Position numbers and translations under genes: made by a program. Positions 51,101 to 58,812 of a DNA stretch of 64,000 nucleotides are shown in pieces. This DNA is from Rahnella rivi. Lineage in GTDB: Bacteria; Pseudomonadota; Gammaproteobacteria; Enterobacterales; Enterobacteriaceae. A model generated the notes under the pieces. It searched no databases, had not been told where the DNA came from, and worked only from the letters and a program-made list of their open reading frames with translations. Position 1 is the first letter of the stretch, and each line of letters starts with the position of its first letter. Location of the stretch: assembly GCF_019049655.1 (NCBI RefSeq), contig NZ_JAFMOX010000066.1, positions 186,001-250,000 on the forward strand, given 5' to 3'.

Positions 51101-51281
51101 CAGATTCAGCCACGTCCCGCGCACTCGCCCCGGGATAGATGGCGCTGACAGACACAACGGGAGGCGTGATATCCGGATATTGCTCAACCGGGATCACCTT
51201 GAGCGCCACCGCACCAATCAGTGCGGTGACCAGCGCGATGACCATCGCAAAACGGGGTCGCTTGATAAATTGCTGAAGCAT
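48186..51281 (-). CDS. RND-family multidrug efflux pump (HAE1 type, AcrB-like)
   Basis: Inner-membrane proton-driven exporter of 1031 residues, AcrB-like in size and order. It has an N-terminal helix, two large periplasmic loops and 12 helices in two halves. The proton-relay Asp pair is in ALTVVVDDAIVVVENVE (about residue 405), and the partner lysine is in GLAAKNAILIVEF. The start MLQQFIKRPRFAMVIALV is typical. It is nine bases downstream of the membrane-fusion gene. No outer-membrane factor lies nearby, so it probably uses TolC. Substrates cannot be predicted from sequence. Not AcrB itself: AcrB is longer and its operon differs. Confidence 0.94.
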   Translation of the reverse strand: MLQQFIKRPRFAMVIALVTALIGAVALKVIPVEQYPDITPPVVSVSAIYPGASARDVAESVAAPIEAQVNGVSNMLYMSSNSGNNGSYSLNITFASGTDPDTAAVEVQNRISQVSAKLPAEVLNTGVSVRKQASNILMGISLLSPNNTHDMLFISNFASIQLRDALARIDGVGDVQVFGSRDYSMRIWLDPRKMEALNVSSTEISAAIQSQNVQAAAGQIGASPSPSLQQQTLTISGAGRLSSPEEFANIIVRKNEQGGAVRLRDVARIELGAQDYQVNATLNQTPSAFLSVYPAPGANALNVANAVREEMTRQARYFPDDLNYEIKFDSTQFVSATLDEIAVSLVLTFLVVLTIVFLFLQSARATFIVALTIPVSLLGTFAVLYAFGYSANTLSLFAIILALTVVVDDAIVVVENVERLMTEDPSLGRVAATRKALKQIAGPIIATTVVLMAVFVPIAVLPGITGALYRQFAVTLSAAVILSSINALTLTPALCATLLKPRPEKPARLFGAFNRGLDKVRDVYVTATGGLSKHVLTSALTVMVILVACVWGYSTLPKSFLPDEDQGYFFVNVQLPDGASLGRTDAVLGQMQTLLENDPAVDDVIAISGFSLLSGGSAPNSAFGIVLLKPWGERSSVDQVIGRLQPAMAGIPSAMIMAINPPAISGLGTASGLDLRLQALQGQSPQELAATGQALIMAANQDPQLSRVFTTFSASVPEIALSVDRDRAAQLQVPVSRIFGTLQTSLGGVNVSDFIINNRLFNVQMQNEMEDRQRADQISTLSVRSDNGSLVSMGKMVDLTPSLGAPFITQYNQFPSLAISGSAAQGVSSGEAMAQMEHILSEKLPAGYGYEWTGMSLQEIQAGGQAILIYAAALLFAYLFLVAQYESWSIPLVVMISVIFAVFGAIAGLHLAGLSNDVYAQIGMVLLIGLAAKNAILIVEFSKARREEGASVREAAQDGAKQRFRAVMMTAISFILGVLPLVLASGAGAMSRHIIGVTVFSGMLLSTTAGILFIPALYVHIQRFREWTKSR

Positions 51282-51290
51282 CGTCGTTCC

Positions 51291-52454
51291 TTAACGTTGA
51301 GTCGTCTGAGCCGTTGAAACACCCTGAGCATCCCGCGTTGAGACGTTCATCCCCGGCTGGATCCATTGCAGACCTTCGGTTACCACCTTGTCTCCGCCCT
51401 GCAAACCTTCCAGCACGAAATAACCCTGAGAATTTTGAGCCCCCAGACGTACCGGCCGCGCTTCAATTTGCTGTTGCGCATTGACCAGCAGGACAAAATG
51501 ACCGGCCTGATTTTGCTGCAATGCATTGGCTGGCACGACGGGCAGACGGGCATCAGATTGCGGTTCCGCCAGCACGTTTACCGTACCGCCCGGCAGCAAA
51601 CGATGCTGCGGATTCGCCACCACCAGCCTGACGGCGACGGTGCCCGTTTGCGCATCAATACGGTTGCCCAGGGATTCAAAGGTCGGTGTGGCCATGTACG
51701 GAGAACCATCCGACAGACGCAGCGACAGTGCCATATTCTCCCCGGACATCGCCTGTTCAAGCGAACCGGTATTCTGGCTGGCGCTGAGAAAATCTCGTTC
51801 ATTTACGGAAATCACCACACGCACCGGATCAAGCTGAACGATTTCCGTCAGTGTCCCGCTGGCCGGGTTCACCAGGCTGCCGGTATGAAAATGGCTGACG
51901 CCGATACGCCCGGAGATGGGCGCAGTAATGCGCGTATAACTCAGCTGTAATTCCTGCGTTTTTAGCGCGGCCTGTGCTTGTGCAACCGCTGCCCGCGCGG
52001 TATCACGTGCCGCCACTGCAGCATCTACATCAGACTGGCTGACAGTGCGGGCATCTCCCAGACGCTGAATACGGTTAAGGTGAGTTTGCGCGTGGCGCGC
52101 GGTGGCATTGGCGCTGTCGAGCTGCGCTTTGGCTTGGGCGACGGCAGATTTATGCAATGCGGGCTCAATCTCATACAACAGATCGCCCGCGTTAACGAAT
52201 TGCCCTTCCTCAAAGACACGGCGGGCAATAAAACCTTCAGTACGGCTGGCAACGTTGACTGATTGCACCGCTTCCAGGCGACCAAGATAGGTGCGGTTCA
52301 CACCCTCGTTCTGTGTGGCGATGGTCACGGTGCCGACAACCGGGAGTGGCTGCGCGCTCACTGCGCCGCAATGGAGCAGGAAAAAAGCCATGACCGCCGC
52401 GATAGCAGTAATGTGTGTACCTGTGGTCAGGCGGCGAATTGCAGGAAATACCAT
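51291..52454 (-). CDS. RND efflux membrane-fusion protein (periplasmic adaptor)
   Basis: Periplasmic adaptor for the pump encoded nine bases downstream. I start at ATG 52454 (MVFPAIRRLTTG), placed eight to nine bases after GGAG: 387 residues. A hydrophobic signal segment ends near AVSAQP. The preceding LLHCG has a His before Cys and is not a normal lipobox, so it may be a cleaved or anchored protein and not a lipoprotein like AcrA. Next come a lipoyl-type half (VASRTEGFIARRVFEEGQFVNAGDLLYEI), an alpha-helical hairpin (about 95-170), the second lipoyl half (SYTRITAPISGRIGVS), and the beta-barrel and membrane-proximal domains. Confidence 0.92.
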   Translation of the reverse strand: MVFPAIRRLTTGTHITAIAAVMAFFLLHCGAVSAQPLPVVGTVTIATQNEGVNRTYLGRLEAVQSVNVASRTEGFIARRVFEEGQFVNAGDLLYEIEPALHKSAVAQAKAQLDSANATARHAQTHLNRIQRLGDARTVSQSDVDAAVAARDTARAAVAQAQAALKTQELQLSYTRITAPISGRIGVSHFHTGSLVNPASGTLTEIVQLDPVRVVISVNERDFLSASQNTGSLEQAMSGENMALSLRLSDGSPYMATPTFESLGNRIDAQTGTVAVRLVVANPQHRLLPGGTVNVLAEPQSDARLPVVPANALQQNQAGHFVLLVNAQQQIEARPVRLGAQNSQGYFVLEGLQGGDKVVTEGLQWIQPGMNVSTRDAQGVSTAQTTQR

Positions 52455-53018
52455 AGCGTCACTCTCCATGTGATGTCTCAGGCCTGCGCTGTCAAAAATG
52501 TACCAACAAGCATCAGCAGACATCAGATATAAGGAATATAAGAAAATTCCTAAGCAAAATTTTCGGTAAGTATAATTTCGGAAATATTTCGCAACCTGAT
52601 CTCGATCACTTACGTCGTCACCCTTATATTTCTTTACGTTCTATTTAAGAAACATTTAAACTTTAGGATCATGTACAGAGAATTATATGGGGATATTCCA
52701 TACTCATATTTAGAGCCTCAGCGGGATACATCAGAAATTATTAATCACGGGCGAAATTACGTTTTTTACTCAAATTTTTAGAAGTGGAATAATCTTTACC
52801 TTGCATGACAAATCCTGACAATCCCCCGCCAGTCAGGGCTTCCTTCAATTTTACGGCGTACCTCGCTAACAAAACCGAAACCATTGAACAAGCAGCGGTC
52901 ATTAGCATCAAAAATAATGAACAAATGAAATTAATCGACATTTTTGATAATTAAATATTGCCAAGATGTTTCAATATGTTTAGCTTTCGAAAATATCATA
53001 TTGAACGAGAAGCTTTAT
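52455..53018. other. AT-rich intergenic region between the pump operon and yceJ
   Basis: 564 bases holding the divergent promoters of the efflux operon and yceJ. One small open frame on the minus strand (52741-52941, 66 codons) would encode MSINFICSLFLMLMTAACSM followed by a hydrophobic stretch and a basic tail. It lacks a ribosome site, so I do not call it a gene. No clear operator was found. Confidence 0.45.
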
Positions 53019-53564
53019 ATGCAGTGGAGAAATACGCCTGTCCGCTTTGGCCATATTTCCGTGTTGATTCATTGGGGCGTTGCTTTTGCCGTTTACGGAT
53101 TATTTGCCCTGGGTTTATGGATGGTGGGACTGGGTTATTACGATACCTGGTATCACCGCGCGCCCGAAATACATAAAAGCATTGGCGTATTACTTTTCGT
53201 CGCCATGGTATTCCGGCTGGCGTGGCGGTTTATTTCCCCTCCGCCAAAAGCCCTGAGCACTTACAGCGCTAAAACCCGCCTCGGCGCCTGGCTGGCACAT
53301 GTGCTTCTGTTTGCCGGTCTGTTTGCCATCCTGATCAGCGGTTACCTGATTTCCACGGCAGAGGGTCAGGCTGTCAGCGTGTTCGGCTGGTTTGAAATCC
53401 CCGCGACGCTTTTCGGGCTGAACCAGCAGGCAGATCTCGCCGGGACGATCCATTTATGGCTGGCGTGGGGAATTGTGATTGTTTCTGCATTCCATGCGCT
53501 CGCGGCACTTAAGCACCATTTCATTGACCGGGATAGCACCCTGACACGCATGCTCGGACGCTAA
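53019..53564 (+). CDS. yceJ: Cytochrome b561 family protein YceJ
   Basis: Four-helix inner-membrane diheme cytochrome b561. I start at ATG 53019 (MQWRNTPVRFGHISVLIHWG): 181 residues (E. coli YceJ: 188). Histidines that can bind heme occur in GHISVLIHWGV, EIHKSIGVLLF, LAHVLLFAGLF and FHALAALKHHF. The order of helices and the FGWFEIPATL loop match YceJ. It heads a two-gene set with yceI, 46 bases away, an order shared with E. coli. A role in electron transfer to a periplasmic partner is inferred. Confidence 0.92.
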   Translation: MQWRNTPVRFGHISVLIHWGVAFAVYGLFALGLWMVGLGYYDTWYHRAPEIHKSIGVLLFVAMVFRLAWRFISPPPKALSTYSAKTRLGAWLAHVLLFAGLFAILISGYLISTAEGQAVSVFGWFEIPATLFGLNQQADLAGTIHLWLAWGIVIVSAFHALAALKHHFIDRDSTLTRMLGR

Positions 53565-53610
53565 CCCGTTTCACTTTCTGCTCTTCACATATGGACAATG
53601 GAGAATCACC

Positions 53611-54189
53611 ATGTTGAAAAAGACGACCCTGGGACTGACGCTGGCATCGCTGTTACTGGCAGCCGGTTCAGCAACGGCCGCAAATTACAAAATCGATAAA
53701 GAAGGCCAGCACGCCTTTATTGAATTCCGTATCAAACACTTAGGCTACAGCTGGTTGTACGGCAGCTTTAATGATTTCGACGGCGGTTTTACTTTTGATG
53801 AAAAAGATCCGTCAGCCGATAAAGTTGACGTCACCATCAACACCACCAGCGTTTTCACCAATCACGCTGAACGCGATAAACACCTGCGCAGCGCTGAGTT
53901 CCTGAACGTCGGCAAACATCCGCAGGCAACGTTCAAATCAACGTCGGTGAAGAAAGAAGGTGAAAACCTGGCTGTGACCGGTGATTTCACACTGAACGGC
54001 GTGACGAAACCGCTGACGTTGCAGGCTAAATTACTGGGTCAGGGCAAAGATCCGTGGGGCGGTTACCGCGCAGGCTTTGAGGCGGCTGGCACTATCGCCC
54101 TGAAAGACTACGGTATCACCACCGATCTGGGCCCGGCCTCTCAGAATGTTGAGCTGATCATCTCTGTTGAAGGCGTTCAGGAGAAATAA
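53611..54189 (+). CDS. yceI: YceI family periplasmic lipid-binding protein
   Basis: Secreted lipocalin-like protein; family members bind polyisoprenoids. 192 residues (E. coli: 191). The signal peptide is about 23 residues, ending in SATAA, before NYKIDKEGQHAFIEFRIKHLGYSWLYGSFNDFDGGFTF. Also present are HAERDKHLRSAEFLNVGKHPQATF and GVTKPLTLQAKLLGQGKDPWGG, all conserved. It is 46 bases after yceJ. In E. coli its level rises with pH and osmotic stress. Ends at a strong terminator. Confidence 0.96.
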   Translation: MLKKTTLGLTLASLLLAAGSATAANYKIDKEGQHAFIEFRIKHLGYSWLYGSFNDFDGGFTFDEKDPSADKVDVTINTTSVFTNHAERDKHLRSAEFLNVGKHPQATFKSTSVKKEGENLAVTGDFTLNGVTKPLTLQAKLLGQGKDPWGGYRAGFEAAGTIALKDYGITTDLGPASQNVELIISVEGVQEK

Positions 54190-54201
54190 TTCCTGCCTCA
54201 T

Positions 54202-54241
54202 AAAAAAGGCCCTGCATGGCATTGCCAGTCAGGGCCTTTTT
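54202..54241. terminator. Bidirectional terminator between yceI and trhO
   Basis: AAAAAAGGCCCTG and CAGGGCCTTTTT pair around a 13-base loop. It serves both convergent genes. Confidence 0.92.
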
Positions 54242-54258
54242 ACGTTGGGGTAAACGTA

Positions 54259-55314
54259 TCAGTCGTTTTCAGGCGCAGGAATGTGCATGGTGGTTTGCAA
54301 CAACCCTTTGGACTTATTGAAAATCTTGATCCCGTTCTCACGTCCTGCACGCAGGGAACGCTGTTCCTCCACCGGCAGTTTCAGTTCTGTCATGCAGATT
54401 TCACTGCAACAACCGTCAAACTTCGCCGCACAGGTCGGGCACTGAATAAACAGCAAATGGCAGCCGTCATTTTTGCAATTGGTGTGGTTATCGCAGGCCG
54501 TGCCGCACTGGTGACAGTGGGCGATCACGTCGTCTGAAATACGTTCACCCATGCGTTCATCAAAGACGAAATTTTTGCCTTTGAATTTCACCGGTAAGCC
54601 CTGCTCTTTCGCCCGGCGCGCATATTCAATTATGCCGCCTTCCACGTGATACACATTTTTAAAACCCTTGTGCAGCATGTAGGCGCTGGCCTTTTCACAG
54701 CGAATACCGCCGGTGCAGTACATGACGATCTTCTTGTCTTTGTCTTCTTTCAGCATATCGACGGCCATCGGCAGTTGATCGCGGAAAGTATCCGAAGGGA
54801 CTTCAATCGCCTTGTCGAAATGCCCCACTTCGTATTCGTAATGGTTACGCATATCCACAAACAAGGTGTCCGGATCGTCGATCATCGCATTGACCTGTTC
54901 GGCTTTCAGGTATTCACCGATCTTTGACGGGTCAAAACTTTCGTCGTCAATACCGTCCGCCACAATGCGGTCACGCACTTTCAGGCGCAGAACCCAGAAG
55001 GACTTGCCGTCATCTTCCAGCGCGATGTTCAGACGGATCTGATCCAGCGCCGGATGGCTGGTAAACAGCTCGGTTTTGAAGGCCTCAAACTGACTTTGCG
55101 GGACGCTTATCTGAGCGTTAATCCCTTCTTTTGCCACGTAAATACGGCCAAATACGTTCAGGCGCGTCAGGCTGATATAGAGGGCGTCGCGGAAGGCTTT
55201 CGGATCGTCGAGCTGGAAATACTTATAAAAAGAAACAGTGGTGCGCGGCTCAGTTTCAGCCAACATACGCGCCCTCAGTTCCTCATTAGAAATACGGTTA
55301 TGTAACACTGGCAT
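54259..55314 (-). CDS. trhO: tRNA uridine(34) hydroxylase TrhO (YceA, rhodanese domain)
   Basis: Hydroxylates uridine 34 of certain tRNAs to 5-hydroxyuridine using oxygen. 351 residues (E. coli: 350). An N-terminal ferredoxin-like part comes first. A rhodanese domain follows with DTLFVDMRNHYEYEVGHFDKAIEV, and the active-site Cys is at about residue 200 in VMYCTGGIRCEKASAYM. A Cys-rich region is near the end (CHQCGTACDNHTNC, CPTCAAKFDGCCSEIC). The order matches the YceA family. Convergent with yceI and divergent from the reductase gene. Confidence 0.95.
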   Translation of the reverse strand: MPVLHNRISNEELRARMLAETEPRTTVSFYKYFQLDDPKAFRDALYISLTRLNVFGRIYVAKEGINAQISVPQSQFEAFKTELFTSHPALDQIRLNIALEDDGKSFWVLRLKVRDRIVADGIDDESFDPSKIGEYLKAEQVNAMIDDPDTLFVDMRNHYEYEVGHFDKAIEVPSDTFRDQLPMAVDMLKEDKDKKIVMYCTGGIRCEKASAYMLHKGFKNVYHVEGGIIEYARRAKEQGLPVKFKGKNFVFDERMGERISDDVIAHCHQCGTACDNHTNCKNDGCHLLFIQCPTCAAKFDGCCSEICMTELKLPVEEQRSLRAGRENGIKIFNKSKGLLQTTMHIPAPEND

Positions 55315-55460
55315 GGTGTACGTTCCTGTCTTTCGGGGAATTTAAAGATTGGTCACTTTTAAGCGGCAAGATTATACATTAAAGCAACATTGAGGACATC
55401 TCCCGTTGCAAATTCCTCAACAGAAAAACACCCGCTGCACCTTGCCGCCGGGATAATTAC

Positions 55461-55484
55461 GATAACCTATGCTTAGGTGTTATC
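55461..55484. promoter_or_regulatory. Inverted-repeat operator candidate before the OYE-type reductase
   Basis: GATAACCTATGCTTAGGTGTTATC. The inner ACCTA/TAGGT arms around TGCT are perfect, and the outer GATAA/TTATC arms are offset by a small bulge. It lies about 50 bases before the reductase start codon. No matching regulator gene was seen. Confidence 0.4.
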
Positions 55485-55532
55485 CATTTTCGGGATTTAA
55501 CGACGATTCAACTTTTCGCAGGAGCAGGAAAC

Positions 55533-56630
55533 ATGAGCAAGCTTTTTGAACCGATTACGCTGGGCAAGCTGACACTCCCAAACCGCATTGTGATCGCGCC
55601 AATGTGCCAGTATTCCTCGGATAACGGCAAAGCCACATCCTGGCATCATGCCCATCTCGGTCAGTTATCTTTTTCCGGGGCAGGTTTACTGATCCTCGAA
55701 GCGACCGCCGTGGAAGCCGTCGGGCGCATTTCTGCCGAGGATTTGGGGCTATGGGATGACGAAACCGAGGCTGCACTGAAGGACCTTATCACGGGCTTGC
55801 GCGAAAACAGCGATATGCCCCTTGGCCTGCAGCTCGGCCATGCAGGGCGTAAAGCATCCTGTGCCGCACCCTGGAAAGGAGGCGCACAAATTCCTCAGTC
55901 CGCCGGAGGCTGGCAAACCGTTGCCCCTTCTGCCGCAGCCTTTGCTGAAGGCACTGAAGCCCCGGAGGCGATGTCGCTGGAACGCATTGCACAACTGAAA
56001 CAGGCGTATGTCGACAGCGTCCGCCGCGCCGATCGTCTGGGGTTTGATTTGCTCGAGCTGCACGGAGCGCACGGCTATCTGCTGCATCAGTTCCTGTCAC
56101 CGCTGTCGAACCAGCGCACCGACCAGTACGGCGGCTCACTGGAAAACCGTATGCGGCTGCTGCTTGAGATCTTCCAGGACATCCGCGAGGCATTTCCGGC
56201 CGACAAACCGGTGGGCGTGAGAATTTCCGCAACTGACTGGGTGGAAGGCGGCTGGGATCTGGAGCAGTCTATTGCGCTGGCAAAAGCGCTGGATGCGCTG
56301 GGTTGCAGTTATATTCACGTCTCCAGCGGTGGCCTGAGCACTCAGCAGAAAATTGCCGTTGGCCCGAACTACCAGGTGCCTTTCGCGGACGGCATTAAAC
56401 GTTACGTGAAAATGCCGGTGATTGCCGTTGGCCTGATCACCGAGCCGGAGCAGGCAGAAGCGATTATCGGTACCGGTCAGGCCGATATGATCGCGCTGGC
56501 ACGCGGTATTTTGTATAACCCGCGCTGGCCGTGGCATGCTGCTGCCAAACTAGGCGCGAAGGTAGCCGCACCGAAACAGTACTGGCGCAGCGAGCCGCAC
56601 AGCGTGAAAGGTTTATTCCAGCCCGATTAA
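55533..56630 (+). CDS. NADH:flavin oxidoreductase of the YqjM-like old yellow enzyme class
   Basis: FMN-dependent ene-reductase that reduces activated C=C bonds in electrophiles such as enones and nitro compounds. 365 residues. It starts KLFEPITLGKLTLPNRIVIAPMCQYSS with C25, the cysteine typical of the YqjM class. Active-site parts: LQLGHAGRKAS, HGAHGYLLHQFLSPLSNQRTDQYGGSLENR, and IALARGILYNPRWPWHAA. It is not at this place in E. coli. It lies between trhO and lpxL, behind an inverted repeat that may be an operator. Probable detoxification enzyme, likely homodimeric or tetrameric. Confidence 0.9.
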   Translation: MSKLFEPITLGKLTLPNRIVIAPMCQYSSDNGKATSWHHAHLGQLSFSGAGLLILEATAVEAVGRISAEDLGLWDDETEAALKDLITGLRENSDMPLGLQLGHAGRKASCAAPWKGGAQIPQSAGGWQTVAPSAAAFAEGTEAPEAMSLERIAQLKQAYVDSVRRADRLGFDLLELHGAHGYLLHQFLSPLSNQRTDQYGGSLENRMRLLLEIFQDIREAFPADKPVGVRISATDWVEGGWDLEQSIALAKALDALGCSYIHVSSGGLSTQQKIAVGPNYQVPFADGIKRYVKMPVIAVGLITEPEQAEAIIGTGQADMIALARGILYNPRWPWHAAAKLGAKVAAPKQYWRSEPHSVKGLFQPD

Positions 56631-56976
56631 TCCTCCTTTGTAAATTTCCCCGCGGGCAGCACAATTGGCTGCCCGTTTATTTGACAAAAACCGGTTCTCT
56701 GCTGATATTCAGTCGGAAAGAAGCGCGTTTACTTAACGGCGGCTTATAAATAGAGCAGATTGCTTTACATTCAGGCAGTGAATACCAAAAAATGAGGTAT
56801 TAGTGCCGACGCCTTTCACCTCGCACCAAAAAAGTGCCACAATATGTCACTTTGCTACAAATAATTAACGCATAACACGCACTCCATACGGGGAGTGAAC
56901 GTACTTATGTAGCGGGCTGCTGCACCAGACAGAGCTTATATATTTTCTACTTCGATTATTATGACGCAGAGATTTT
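56631..56976. other. Intergenic region before lpxL
   Basis: Non-coding 346 bases, holding the terminator of the reductase gene and then the lpxL promoter region. No gene and no clear operator were found. Confidence 0.5.
56653..56682 (+). terminator. Terminator after the OYE-type reductase
   Basis: CGGGCAGC and GCTGCCCG pair perfectly around ACAATTG, followed by TTTATTT. Confidence 0.8.
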
Positions 56977-57912
56977 ATGACTCAGGTACCAACTTTTACT
57001 CTTTCATTACTGCATCCGCGTTACTGGATGACCTGGTTAGGTCTGGGATTACTTTACGCGCTGGTGTTACTGCCTTATCCGGTTATTTATCGTATTGGTA
57101 CAGGCTTAGGCCGCTTTTCAATGCGCTTTCTGAAACGCCGCTACAAAATCGCGTCGCGTAACATCGAACTTTGTTTCCCTGATATGCACCCTGACCAGCG
57201 GGAAGACATGGTGGTGAAAAACTTCGAATCCGTCGGCATGGGGTTGTTTGAAACGGGCATGGCGTGGTTCTGGCCTGACAAGCGTATCGAACGCTGGTTC
57301 AGCGTCAGCGGTCTTGAACACATTCAACGTGCACGCGACAACCAGCAAGGCGTGTTGTTAATCGGTGTCCACTTCCTCACCCTCGAGCTTGGTGCGCGTA
57401 TCTTTGGTATCCATAATCCGGGTGTCGGCGTCTACCGTCCGCATGATAATAAGCTGATGGATTGGATCCAGACCAAAGGCCGTATGCGTTCTAATAAAGG
57501 CATGCTGGATCGCAAAGACCTTAAAGGCATGATCCGCAGCCTCAAGCAGGGCGATATCATCTGGTATGCACCGGATCACGACTACGGCCCGCGTGCCAGC
57601 GTATTCGTGCCGTTCTTTGCGGTGGATAAAGCCGCGACCACGACGGGGACTTACCTGCTTGCGCGAATGGGTAAACCGGCGATCATTCCTTTCACCCCGC
57701 GTCGTCTTGAAGGCGGGAAAGGCTATGAGATGATCATTCATCCTCAGGTCGCCGATTTCCCACTGGATGATGAAGTCGTTGCCGCTGCGTACATGAATAA
57801 AGTGGTCGAAAATGAAATTCGTCAGGCACCGGAGCAATATATGTGGCTGCATCGTCGTTTTAAAACGCGTCCGCAGGGCGAATCTTCACTCTATAAAAAG
57901 TTGAGTGACTGA
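56977..57912 (+). CDS. lpxL: Lipid A biosynthesis lauroyltransferase LpxL (HtrB)
   Basis: Inner-membrane acyltransferase that adds laurate to Kdo2-lipid IV(A), an outer-membrane step. 311 residues (E. coli: 306). A single membrane helix (about 17-37) comes first. The catalytic H-X4-E is H132 and E137 (GVHFLTLELGAR), followed by VGVYRPHDNKLMDW, RSNKGMLDRKDLKGMIRSL and YAPDHDYGPRASVFVPFFAV. The end MNKVVENEIRQAPEQYMWLHRRFKTRP is nearly the same as in E. coli. Confidence 0.96.
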   Translation: MTQVPTFTLSLLHPRYWMTWLGLGLLYALVLLPYPVIYRIGTGLGRFSMRFLKRRYKIASRNIELCFPDMHPDQREDMVVKNFESVGMGLFETGMAWFWPDKRIERWFSVSGLEHIQRARDNQQGVLLIGVHFLTLELGARIFGIHNPGVGVYRPHDNKLMDWIQTKGRMRSNKGMLDRKDLKGMIRSLKQGDIIWYAPDHDYGPRASVFVPFFAVDKAATTTGTYLLARMGKPAIIPFTPRRLEGGKGYEMIIHPQVADFPLDDEVVAAAYMNKVVENEIRQAPEQYMWLHRRFKTRPQGESSLYKKLSD

Positions 57913-57920
57913 TGAGAGGG

Positions 57921-57955
57921 CCGGTTCAGGTTCACTGCACCGGTTCTTATTTTTG
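57921..57955 (+). terminator. Weak terminator candidate after lpxL
   Basis: CCGGT with CAG and CTG with ACCGG form a stem of five plus three pairs with one mismatch, followed by TTCTTATTTTT. Confidence 0.45.
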
Positions 57956-58111
57956 ATTTGCTTAAACAGTTTTTTTGACAGACTTCTTCAAAGTTATCAG
58001 ATTTTATCTCATGGCGTTTAGGCCAATACTCTCAGCATAATTTCCCCACGTGATTACCCCGGAACGTTAGGGGCCGCGTGATCAACGAGTCTCTCCCGAA
58101 AGGAAACTGTT

Positions 58112-58546
58112 ATGCTGGCTAAACTGAACACTGCTTTTACCCGCGCCACCGATCATCCTGATTTTGGTAAGCTTCTGTTACGTCTCACTTTCGGTATTCT
58201 GATCCTGTTTCACGGCGTGGCTAAAATCGAGAACGGCGTCGGCTGGATCGCCAACATGTTAGTCGCCGCTGGCCTGCCTGGCTTTATCGCTTACGGCGCG
58301 TACATCGGTGAAGTGATTGCTCCGGTACTGATCATTCTGGGCATCTTCACCCGCCCTGCCGCACTGGTGATGGCATTCAATATTCTTGTTGCCGTTTTCC
58401 TGGTTGTCGCCGGTAAATTCTTTACGGTCACCGACGTCGGCGCATGGGGTCTGGAAGGCGAAGCGTTCTATTTCTTCGGCGGTCTGGTGATCATGTTCCT
58501 TGGCAGTGGCCGTTATTCCGTGATGAAAAACCCGGCCCTGCGTTAA
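58112..58546 (+). CDS. DoxX family membrane protein
   Basis: Small inner-membrane protein of 144 residues with four predicted helices, typical of the DoxX family. It shows LLLRLTFGILILFHGVAKI, PGFIAYGAYIGEVIAPVLIILGIFTRPAALVMAFNILVAVFLV, and FTVTDVGAWGLEGEAFYFFGGLVIMFLGSGRYSV. DoxX proteins have been linked to redox and thiol stress, but no reaction is known for this subgroup. It has a good AAAGGA ribosome site and is flanked by lpxL and mdtG, where E. coli has no such gene. A strong terminator follows. Confidence 0.9.
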   Translation: MLAKLNTAFTRATDHPDFGKLLLRLTFGILILFHGVAKIENGVGWIANMLVAAGLPGFIAYGAYIGEVIAPVLIILGIFTRPAALVMAFNILVAVFLVVAGKFFTVTDVGAWGLEGEAFYFFGGLVIMFLGSGRYSVMKNPALR

Positions 58547-58578
58547 TTACGTTTTATTTTGGTTTTTTGTGTCTGTCG

Positions 58579-58609
58579 CGGCCAGCCTCATCACTGGCCG
58601 TTTTTTTTT
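58579..58609 (+). terminator. Terminator after the DoxX gene
   Basis: CGGCCAG and CTGGCCG pair around an 8-base loop, followed by nine T. Confidence 0.93.
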
Positions 58610-58812
58610 GCTTTTTGCCAAATTATTGATCTCCTTCAGTCCGCCAAATTTTTTAAACCTGTATTTTACTCCGCTTGTTACAGTTCATTAACATCATTGA
58701 AGTGGATGATAATTAGGCGCATAATTATCCATCTGACTGATTGTTACTTGTGCTCTGCCTTGTTTCTTTCTGCCATCACAGAGCGAACCTGACCTCTTTT
58801 TTCCGGTAATTT

